Shown here one piece after another: positions 54,665-63,169 of a stretch of DNA of 64,000 nt; position 1 is the first letter of the stretch, and every line of letters starts with the position of its first letter. The notes beneath the pieces were generated by a model, which was given only the letters and a program-made list of their open reading frames with translations, was not told where the DNA came from and made no database searches. Made by a program: the position numbers and the translations under genes. The DNA comes from Rheum nobile. Lineage: Eukaryota > Streptophyta > Magnoliopsida > Caryophyllales > Polygonaceae. The stretch is from the NCBI GenBank assembly GCA_027886185.1, contig WOAB01000040.1, positions 1,860,001 to 1,924,000 of the forward strand, written 5' to 3'.

Positions 54665-56340
54665 ACACCTCCCTAAATATAATAGCAAACAAATGAAATT
54701 AGAAGAAACAGGAACATAACTCCAGACTAGCTCATATAGGGGGAAAAGGGTTCATATAATCATATGTCAACCTCAGTAAGAAACCTAACAATTCTATTGC
54801 CCCCACCTAAGTCTCAAAACCAACTAAGTCCAAACTCTCTTCTCAATGCAAACAAAGAAACAACATATTGTAATTTAAAGTGCCTAAAAATACAAAAACT
54901 AAGCATACAACGCAGTTCATACAACAATGAAAATATACAACCTCTCACATCCTTTAAAATCAGTTTATATAAAAAGAGCCAAAACATATTTAATAACAAA
55001 ACTTAGTAGTTAGTACACTGAATATTATTAACACATACCTATTCTTTGCACGTGGTTGTTTGATTTTGTTGCCTCTAGGTGAATCAATTTTTTTATCTCA
55101 GTCATGTGTGCAACAGTACAAAGAGGCAAGGGAGTGGAAATGCCATAACTACTAGATTTTGAGCTCACTGATTAGTAATTTAGTGTGCTGCAAAACTTAC
55201 TATCGTATATTCAATATTCATTAAAATGGAAAAGGAAAGCAATGTAGAAAAGAATGAACTGAAAACTAAAGTATGACCATGTAAAAGTAAATAATGTGTG
55301 TCCATTATCCAAGATGCAATATATTCAGTAAAATTGAATAGAAAATTAGTTAAAGCAAGAATGAAAGCAAAATATTAGACTAGTTAAATACCTTACTTGA
55401 AGATTGAATTGATAGAGGAAACGACAAAGCACAAAGAGTAGAACCAGGTAAGCTAAAGCACAAAAATATTAGACTAGTTCTATACCTATACTTTAAGATT
55501 GAATTGATCGACTAACAGAGAGATGCAAGCGGAGGGAAATCCAAACGTACGAGTAGAGTAAAGTAAGGGCAACCCAAATCAGTAAGCCAAAATAGGCTAA
55601 GGGAAGCAAAGCACGAACGAGCGCACTTGAACAATTTCCTCTTGAATAAATTAAACTAGAACAAGCAAAGGCGATCGGACGCACTTGAAAATATCATAAG
55701 CATGTGATAATGCTTAAGATCAATTAGAGCCACACTTCTACACTTGAAATTATGACCTAAAACTTACAAAGTAAATAATGACCTGAAACATACAAAGCAT
55801 CATTTAGCTACGCATGTGATAATTGAATAGGTTGTTCTTAATGGGGTATAACTTGCAGTAATATCAAAACTAGCATACTAAAGTCATAATATTAATGCTT
55901 CTTACATAACATATAATTTAAGATGCAACAAATTATCTACCTCCAATCAATGGTTATAACTTAACATACCAAATAATCACAAACTTTTGGTCAAAAGTCA
56001 AAAGAAGATACAGACATCAGCAAAACGTTGCAATGAAACGAGAGTTCAACCTGTACATTTCAAGGAAATGAGTGTCAAAACCTACTGTAAATTAGCAGAA
56101 TCAGACAACAATCAAGGGTGCTTGAACTTAAATATATAAACAAAATGAAAATTCAAAGGACCAAGGTGTATGAATTTTTACCAACACTTACGAGCGAAAT
56201 CACAAATGCGAAGTTAGGAAGGGCGACAAGCTGAAGGCATCAAAGAAGCAACACGATGTGCTTGTCACTGTGGATGCTCTAGTAGTGGGCAAGGCTGATA
56301 GCGGTTATTGTGGTTCACAATGAGGTACTCGATAACGTTT
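54665..56340. other. CACTA interior without recognised genes
   Basis: AT-rich, about 1.7 kb. No ORF longer than about 80 codons and none recognised. 'ttaga(c)tagtt(a/c)(t)ata ccttacttgaagattgaattga'-like words occur twice near 55378-55410 and 55470-55505, marking a small duplication. Confidence 0.5.
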
Positions 56341-56389
56341 CAAAGAGAACGAGAGGTCTTGACATCGTAATATGATGCAACACACAGTA

Positions 56390-57222
56390 CTCAAAACCCC
56401 CTTTCATTTGTATAATTCACATCAACAAGTCCAAGCTTAAGTAGCTCCAAGGTGGTCTTGACATTGCAATATGCTACAAGATAATGAAAAGTGTAGGCGT
56501 CATAAAGGGTGGTATGCCACTCTTTCAATAACATCATTACTAACTCAACATCATCAGAATTGGATGCTCGCAAGAGCAATTTTATTCTCCATGATTAAAA
56601 TTGCAATGTGCATTGGCATCAACTTCTCAAGAGCAATTTTATCAACATCTGACTTAACCACGATCTCAACACACTGCATATGCAATCTTTCACTAAACAC
56701 TCTTGCACATGTCAGCAACGGATAGAAAGGTTAGAAGATCATCCGGTGTGATCTTCTCAAGAATACCAAGTAGTCGTCTCTACAAGTACAAACAAACATT
56801 TACAAGAGCAAAAAGTACATGGATATTCAGTACACTTACAAAACTTAAAATTTCCAACAAATTAAGTCAACAATCATATAAATCACAATCCATAGCTCTA
56901 GCGCGAGAGATTCCCCAATAAGAAGTATCAATAAATCTCAAATTTCCAATTAATTAAACAAGGAAGCTTAAGAACATGGAATTGCTAAGAAAATATTCAA
57001 AACATGCCTGGTAGAGGGAGACTAACTCATCGATATGAAAGATGAAGGAAAAGTAGAGAATCTCCACCATGAACTCCACCACCGGCTGACATCCGAGGTG
57101 CGGGCACTCATCGTCGACGCACACATGCAAATGTGCTTTGGCAAAGGCTTCACCGTCCCGCTGTGCAGATACGCCAAAACCGTCACCAGCGCATCGAAGC
57201 CAACATCTTAATGCCCTATTTA
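56390..57222 (-). pseudogene. NPR1-like gene fragment with retained intron
   Basis: Minus strand. Exon A (about 57222-57008) covers the end of the BTB domain: V-T-V-L-A-Y-L-H-S-G-T-V-K-P-L-P-K, then after a one-base frame change D-D-E-C-P-H-L-G-C-Q-P-V-V-E-F-M and F-I-F-H-I-D-E-L-V-S-L-Y-Q. This matches the NPR1 family zinc-binding and BTB end. An intron of 228 bp (57007-56780) runs from GC, not GT, to CTTGTAG. Exon B (56779 on) has R-R-L-L-G-I-L-E-K-I, a stop near C-K-S-V, I-V-V-K-S-D-V-D, and the first ankyrin repeats with SDDVELVMMLLKE and HYLVAYCNVKTTLELLKLGL. A stop follows in place of the next repeat. The rest of the gene (further ankyrin repeats, C-terminal domain) is absent. NPR1 relatives are salicylic-acid receptors or coregulators; this copy cannot act as one. 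Confidence 0.85.
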
Positions 57223-57429
57223 GTAGCTTAGGTTTGGCGAATTAGGTATAGTGATCTAACGGTGCTTTAATTTGGTGGAGGTCGGCGAGGAAGACGGAGA
57301 GTGACAGAGGTCTAGCGGTCGGAATGCCCAATTTGGTGGTAAGAAGGCTTCCTGAATGCTTGAGAGAGATCCGAAGAAGGCTGGATTGAAGAGAAAGTAA
57401 TGAAGAAAGGGTTCAACTCGTACAAAAAC

Positions 57430-58177
57430 CAAGTACTGTCGCGTTGTTCCAGCCTCCCCTCGCCGCCGCTCCTCCCTCCTTCCCCTCCGTTTTCTTTGCT
57501 TTCGTGTGTACAGGTTTCGCCGCCTCCTTTGGTCGCCGAGATCCACCGCCGCTCCGCCTGCTCGGTTCCTCTTCGAGTCCTGTCGGTTGGTGGATTTGCT
57601 CTGGTCACCTCTGCCTCTCCTGCTGCATACAGATCCGGTCGAAGGTGCCCGTAGCCTTCTTCTCGGCCGTGATCCGCCGCCGCTCCTCTTGCTCCGAGAT
57701 CCTATCCTTTGCCCGCTGGCGGATTGGCGGATTTTGTTGGGTTAATTTGTTTCTGTTTGCAGATTTAAGTTTGGGTTTGTTGGTTTTAGTTTTGCTTTCG
57801 TCTTTTGAGTCTTTTAATTTTGAGTCTTTTAGTTTTGCTTGTTTTAGTTTTCCTGTCCTTTGGGTCATTTTGGTCCTCCTTGTATATATTGGCTTTAGGT
57901 TTGATGACTCTGATTCTGTCTCTTTCTTTCTGATAGATTCATTGCATTTTTTGAGAGTAAATCTTTAAAATCAAGTATTATTGTGAATCCGTTGGACACA
58001 GTGATTCTAGGTTGGGGCTTGCAATTTGCTTCTTTTGGTTGTTCCTTGTTTTTTTTAGTTGTTCCTTGCCTCTTTCTGGCAATGGTATCCCTATTTGTTG
58101 TCTATCAGATGTCTGTCTGGCATGTAATCATCGTTCTTGATGTTTAATATATTTACAGTTTTCATCAAAAAAAAAAA
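57430..58177 (+). mobile_element. Poly(A) retroposon, about 750 bp, TSD AACTCGTACAAAAAC
   Basis: A run of A (58167-58179) is followed by ACTCGTACAAAAAC, which also precedes the element (57415-57429 with AACTCGTACAAAAAC). Flanking repeats of 14-15 bp and a poly(A) tail indicate target-primed reverse transcription by LINE machinery. The 5' third is GC-rich with repeated 'ccgccgctcc' words; the rest is T-rich and has no stable ORF. It has no protein I recognise. It may be an internally deleted LINE, or a copy of an mRNA. The ORFs in several overlapping frames at 57400-57970 reflect base composition. Confidence 0.8.
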
Positions 58178-58189
58178 AACTCGTACAAA

Positions 58190-58646
58190 AACTATTATGT
58201 TATCCTAAAATTAAGAATAATAGACTACGATTCTTTGAAACAACCGTAGTAGTTTAGCTACCATAGTAAAAGAGTAAGCACAATCTCTACGGTTACTATT
58301 TCACCATTGTAAATTGAGCACACAATTACTTCGGTTCTTTATTGAACCGTAGTAAATTTGGCCACCGTAGTAAAAGAGTAAGCAAAAATGCTACGATTGT
58401 TATTTCACCGTTGTAAATTGGCCACAATATTACTTTGGTTCTTTAATCAACCGTGGTAAATTTGTTGTCGTAGTAAAATAGTAAGCACAAAAACTCCGGT
58501 TATGTATTCAATCGTTGTATATTGACATACAATTACTTCGGTTATATAAAGAAGCGTGGTAAATTGGCAAAAGATGTATATTTACCTCGAAAAAATACGT
58601 AACCGTGGTAATCCTTCAGTAGCCAAAACCCATCTTTGTACTAGTG
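58190..58646. repeat. Right subterminal repeats and end of the CACTA element
   Basis: About a dozen copies of ACCGTAGTAA / ACCGTGGTAA alternate with 'tactacggtt', in both orientations, at intervals of about 20-35 bp. The last bases read inward are CACTAGTACAAAGATGGG. Confidence 0.88.
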
Positions 58647-58649
58647 AAT

Positions 58650-58798
58650 CTCCATATAGATCTCAGAAAAGAAGATTTGCATCAAGAAGTATGTTACTCT
58701 TTTCATATATGTTTCATATCATTTTATCTATGAGATCCTAAGTTAGATGTTAGAAAACTATTTTATGAAATTTTGTTAAAAGTATCTAAATCCTTACA
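58650..58798 (+). repeat. 3' LTR of the Copia element, second part
   Basis: Collinear with the last part of the 5' LTR (about 28776-28927), ending TAAATCCTTACA. It is followed by ATCGC, the Copia target duplication. Confidence 0.92.
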
Positions 58799-58803
58799 AT
58801 CGC

Positions 58804-59091
58804 GTATTCCATGAAAACCGAATCACATGGCAAGGTAATGGGTCCATAACCAGCCAATCCAAACTCCTCTTTTACCATTCTAAACAGCTCCCTTACGACT
58901 TGTGATTCAAGATACGCCAAGGGAAGTGCAAATCGTCTCTCATCAGCTGTGTAGATGACAAATTGATCCTTCTCGGTTGTTGTTGAGCTCTTGGTGATGT
59001 TGCTTCTTGGAATTGAGATCCTCTTTCTACTTGTTGTTGCAGGCCTTTTCCACTTGCTAGCCAATTTGATGAGTTTCTTGTTGCTGATCAT
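58804..59091 (-). pseudogene. SAUR auxin-responsive protein, N-terminal part (residues 1-96)
   Basis: The start is the ATG at 59091. The protein begins M-I-S-N-K-K-L-I-K-L-A-S-K-W-K-R, the signature of the SAUR64-68-like group. The SAUR domain has FVIYTADERRFALPLAYL, EEFGLAGYGPITLPCD and V-F-M-E-Y at residue 96. Here the Copia element cuts it; translation would run five codons further (through 58799-58803 and into the LTR) and stop at 58786-58788. The lost part is at 20530-20667. SAURs act in auxin-induced cell expansion by inhibiting PP2C-D phosphatases; the lost C-terminal helix region is shared by the family. The gene has no intron, as is usual. The protein might still be partly active; this cannot be judged. 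Confidence 0.93.
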
Positions 59092-59117
59092 ATTTTGTTT
59101 TTTCTTGAAAAGATAAG

Positions 59118-60906
59118 TGTAATACCCCTCATTTTCCCATTTTTGGGTAAGGAAATTTTTGGTATTTTTGAGCTTTACTCGTATGAGTTATTGTTGCAAA
59201 ATAATTGTATGAGATATTGTTGCAAAATAATTATATAAGATATTGTTGTAAAATATTTATATAAGATATTCGTGTAGGATAATTGTGGACTCAGGCAGGC
59301 ACCAGTACCGGCACCGGTATCATGTAAGATGGGTGGGTGGCTTGGTAGCTGTGTTAGCTTGGCCTGGAGTGTCACAAATATATGCAGGATAATTATGTAA
59401 AGTATTTATGCAAGATATTTATATAAGATATTTGTGCACGGTATTTATATAAGATATTTGTGCACGGTAATTGTGCGAGGTAATTGCTTGAGATGTTTGT
59501 GCTAGATGGTGGCACAAATATAATTAACCCGGGATTAGGATTATTTGATCTCTTGATGAGATGGGACAAAAACGGGTAAAAGTGTGAGTTTTGGCCGTGA
59601 CCGCACCCGGCGCCAGGCGCCACCGCACCCGCGGCAAGGCCAGAAAACAGAGCAAGCTTACCGTCTTCCCTGCAAGTGGCTCGGAGATATTTTTGGGGCA
59701 GTTTTGGGCAGGCCAAGTGGGCTCGCTAGTGGCCTTCGCCTTTGTCCCCTTGGAGGTGGTCGGATTCGTGCTATAAAAGGGGTGAAACCGAACCCTTTCT
59801 TTCTCTCTTCTTCTTCTCTCTTTCTCCTCTGTTTTCCCCTGTTTCGCCATTGATCCACGAGCTGTGAGCTCGGTTTTGGGCTTGAATCGAGAGGCTTCGT
59901 GGGTTGGAGAAGGTTGCCAAGGTGTTAGGTGAAGCTTAGAGGTGCTTTGTGATCAATTCGAACGCAAGACGAAGCTTGAATCGATTGGGTAATAATTCTT
60001 TTCCGCCATGGCTGTTCTTGGAGCTCGCCTCTGTCACTTGACCGCACCCGGCGGCAGGCATGTGGCGCACCTGCGGCAAGGCTGTCCGAGAAGGGTTATT
60101 TTGGAGTTTTGGCTTGAGGTTTGGCTCGATCCTTTGGATTCTTTTCCTATTCTTTTAGATTCATTTATGAGGATATTTGATCTAAGTTAGGATCTTGTTA
60201 TGAGTCGTTTCCTAGAGATTTTTATTCCAGATTTGTCCCCGTTTTGGATTCAGGAACCCGTTCTTAAGCTTTGTTTGAGCTCGTCTATTCCAGGCAAGTG
60301 GCTTTTAATTAATTTGAGATAATTAAAATCTGATATTATATTAGGTTGTATTTCTGCTAGAATCAACGCTATTATAAGAGATATGTTGTAATTATGTGGC
60401 TTGAGATTTTGATATGATTCGTTGATGTGTTGAACTGTTTGAGTTAGCACTTGAGATTTTGATGTGATTTGTGATATGTGGAACTGCTTGTGTTGCATTT
60501 GTGTGAATCATTGGTGAATGTTTTCCGCCCTTGCTTAGTCTATTCATTATACTAACCCCTTGTATTTTATTTATCTGTAATGTCATAGGGGTGTCGTCCG
60601 TCCGTTTCAGCACATGCAGATCCGAGGAGGCTAGAGCGACTATGAGGATGGACGGTGTTTTGTTTTCGACAACTTGTTTTGTCGTTGTATTTAAAAGACT
60701 TCCGCTGTTGTATTTCTGATTAATTGAGTCATTTTTGGAATCGTGTAATTCCGCGACCATGTGGTTTAATAAAAGTTATGATTTTAGTATTGTAACTATG
60801 TTTAAGACAGTTATGTCGTTGGAAAAGCCTGGGGTGACTTCGGGGTTTACGTCCGGAGTCATCGGCAGTAATACTTTCAAATAGTGTGAAATTTGGGGGT
60901 GTTACA
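59118..60906 (+). mobile_element. Solo LTR, 1789 bp, TSD ATAAG, 26 bp upstream of the SAUR ATG
   Basis: It starts TGTAATACCCC and ends GGGGGTGTTACA, with ATAAG at 59113-59117 and 60907-60911. It has CTATAAAAGGGG at about 59771 and GC-rich ACCGCACCCG(C)GGC motifs, as in the solo LTR 13091-15497. It lies between the SAUR gene and whatever promoter it had. The LTR promoter faces away from the SAUR reading direction. Confidence 0.93.
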
Positions 60907-60911
60907 ATAAG

Positions 60912-61530
60912 TGTGATCTTTTTATGGTTAGAGGAAATCCTGTGGGATTTTCTATTGAAGGAAGATTGAACTTGCTTGTTGAGGCTATGAAAGTAGTTCT
61001 AGCTCAAGTGTTATTATATATCAGATGATGGGAGAAAAGCATCTGATGTTGAGTTTGACAAGGTTCAAATTCATAACTTGCCAACCTATCATGCCAATTC
61101 ATATAGTGGTTGTTCAGAGGAACCGTTTGTGTTGTGTTGTGCTCGACAAGAAGGTCGAAGTAGTTGTCATCGATGGGTCCTCGTAAGGTTATGTGCCGAT
61201 GTTAGAATGATGCTCCACCAGCCAAGTGCTCACCATACAGAGAAACAAGTTGATAAGCTCTATTTTCACATGCTTATGCTTCTTGCATATGAATCAAATT
61301 GTGTATGTAATGTTATGACTCTCTTTATTTGCTTGAGGATTTTATCCTAAAACAAACATCACTTTGTGGCTAATCAATGCAAGAGGCCCTTATATATCTT
61401 CCAAATTAGTGGCCAGATATTCTTCTTCCTCATGGGAACTACAAATTTGGCCAGATATTCTTCTTGGCTAGGAAAAGGAGTGTTTCAACAAAAGGGTCTT
61501 CGTGCGTTAATCACAAATTTGGCTAAGATA
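60912..61530. other. Unrecognised stretch, perhaps former SAUR upstream region
   Basis: The plus ORF at 61078-61350 has a codon-like look but no family I can recognise; it starts with TTG. A word 'ggccagatattcttctt' occurs twice near 61400-61470. I cannot tell promoter from dead transposon here. Confidence 0.35.
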
Positions 61531-61532
61531 TA

Positions 61533-61784
61533 CTCCATCCGTTAATCTTTATTTGACTTTTAAAAAAAATTCACACATATTAAGAAGAAGAAAACTTTGT
61601 CCAAAATATTCTTATATAATTGTATTGAAAATTGAAGTACACATAATTGGTATGAATAGAGACACAAATGGTTTAGAGTGAATGAATATATGCAAGGATA
61701 AATTTGGCAAAAATATCTATAAGGACAAATAAATATGAACAAAACTAAAAGACTAAAAGGACAAATAAAAATTAACAGATGGAG
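61533..61784. mobile_element. Stowaway-type MITE (Tc1/mariner), TSD TA
   Basis: The ends are inverted: CTCCATCCGTTAATCTTTATTTG at the left and CTCCATCTGTTAATTTTTATTTG read inward from the right. They are bordered by TA on both sides. Length 252 bp, AT-rich, no coding. CTCC(C/A)TCCGT ends and a TA duplication define Stowaway elements. Confidence 0.92.
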
Positions 61785-62619
61785 TATAAAATAACTATGC
61801 CAAACTGATAAAAAATTATATATTTTAATTTAAAAAAAGTGTTTTTCCTAATTGTTTATTTTGAAAATTAACTTATTTAAATTTCAACTTAGAAGAGCCC
61901 ACGTACAAAGAACACCAAAATATGCATTAGAAACCCATAATAAGGTCGTGCCCCTTGTACCCTTTCCTGCTCTATATAAAGCGCTCGTTGCTGCTACTTC
62001 TCGTCGATGTGGGATAGCAATATCTTCCGTAAACTCTTGACTTCCAATTGATTACTTTAATACCATCCAAATTCCACGCATACTGCTTTCTTGTTTATTT
62101 AATCATTAAAAAATTATCATTTTGCATATATTGCAGAATTACTTTATGAATCTATAAGCTGTAGCTAGTTAATGAGATTTTGTTTTTACAATACATCATC
62201 AATCTCAAGTTGAACAAATATTTTCTTGTAAGTAAATCCGATTTACTTTATGAATCTATAAGCTGTAGCTAGTTAATGAGTTATTGAGTTAAGTCTCTCT
62301 TCTTTTAATCACACACTTGTGGTTGGATTAGGATGTCTAAATATTGCAAATTACTAGATCACACTTGCCTTTACAGCATTCCCTTCACCTATTTGTATGT
62401 TTTTTTTAAAATTTCAGAACAAGATTTTTGTTAGGAATACAAATCCATGATTATAACTAAAATCCAACCATAAGACCATTTTTGCTGCCCTGAGGAAGAG
62501 AGTAATTTTTCCCAAGACGTTTTGTTAATAATTTTGTACCTTAATTATTTTAGCCTAGCATTTGAACTAATGATTCAAATGATGTTATTCAAGTAAATTA
62601 CACACTTGATAAACTTAGT
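61785..62619. other. AT-rich stretch with a promoter-like segment and a direct repeat
   Basis: CTATATAAAGC at about 61973 resembles a TATA box; no gene follows within reach. At 62138-62182 and 62239-62283 a direct repeat of about 43 bp ('actttatgaatctataagctgtagctagttaatgag') occurs, about 100 bp apart. Confidence 0.6.
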
Positions 62620-63152
62620 TGAATAGTTATACGACCACACGGGATCTCATATAATATATTCTTCTTAGTCAGTCGTTAGACTAACCTATCATTTTTTCTT
62701 TCATGGTGTCATTCGTCTCAGACGGATGACACCATGAGAGAAAAAAGTTATTTTAAATATATGTCAATCTAGAGGTAATGAAATGGAGAAGAAGAGCTAC
62801 AGTTGAATTTTAGTTTGGAATTACCTTTCAAAGTTATTTTAAATATATGTCAATTTTCCTAATTAATGTAATAAAAATAAGTATATATTAGATAACTTAA
62901 TCATTTAATAAGGATTTTTGTAAGTCTCTGCTATAAATTAATTTTGACTTGTGAACTTATTTTCTCAATTTACGAGAAGACTTTTAATAAAGATTGTGTA
63001 TTTATTTAAAAAGTCTTCCGCTACTATTCCTTTTATTACAAATGTATTTATATTTTCGCATAAATTGTTCTGATTAAGCTTTTGGTGATTTTGGATATTA
63101 AAGTCTTAGATCACTGAAGTGTGTCATTCCACACATTATCGTGGGTGTTACA
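62620..63152 (+). mobile_element. Decayed LTR, 3' part
   Basis: It contains 'tagtcagtcgttagactaacc', 'aaaagtcttccgct' and ends CGTGGGTGTTACA at 63152. These align in order with the last third of the solo LTR 2788-5613 and with 5750-6029. The 5' limit is not visible. An internal hairpin (62692-62746) replaces the normal sequence after 'cattag'. Confidence 0.65.
62692..62746. repeat. Near-perfect hairpin, arms of about 26 bp
   Basis: TTTCATGGTGTCATTCGTCT is followed immediately by AGACGGATGACACCATGAGA; the arms extend outward as T- and A-runs. One arm is normal LTR sequence; the other looks like a local inverted copy. Confidence 0.85.
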
Positions 63153-63169
63153 CTAGACTCTTACTTAAG

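Larger units (their letters stand above)
34285..58646. mobile_element. CACTA (En/Spm-type) element, 24.4 kb with nested insertions, TSD AAT
   Basis: The left end is CACTAGTGGAAAAAAGG, and the right end read inward is CACTAGTACAAAGATGG. The 3-bp duplication AAT is at 34282-34284 and 58647-58649. Removing the element restores the Copia LTR exactly (GCTCTAAT then CTCCA). Both ends carry arrays of ACCACGGTT / ACCGTAGTAA motifs, as expected of CACTA subterminal regions. No TNP2-type transposase is found. What remains inside is an Ulp1-type peptidase fragment, an NPR1-like gene fragment, and younger elements. The original length without nested insertions is roughly 5 kb. It is probably non-autonomous. 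Confidence 0.92.
20668..58798 (+). mobile_element. Copia element inserted in the SAUR gene, expanded to 38 kb by nested insertions; TSD ATCGC
   Basis: The element proper is two LTRs of about 0.7 kb and a 4.8-kb interior (28928-33728). Each LTR was later split. The duplication ATCGC is perfect (20663-20667 and 58799-58803). The 5' LTR start is TA instead of TG, and the 3' LTR start is TG; both end TACA. The LTRs are about 88-90% alike by eye, and the coding region has many stops, so it is the oldest element of this stack. Coding order (gag, protease, integrase, reverse transcriptase, RNase H) marks it as Copia (Ty1 type). Confidence 0.93.

Noticed and set aside
57400..57970. Several overlapping ORFs of 79-174 codons on both strands
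   Set aside because: They lie within the GC-rich part of a poly(A) retroposon, overlap in different frames and match no family. They reflect lack of AT-rich stop codons.
58786..58803. Treating the 101-codon minus ORF 58786-59091 as a complete short SAUR
   Set aside because: Its last codons come from the target duplication and the Copia LTR. The true C-terminus is found at 20530-20667.
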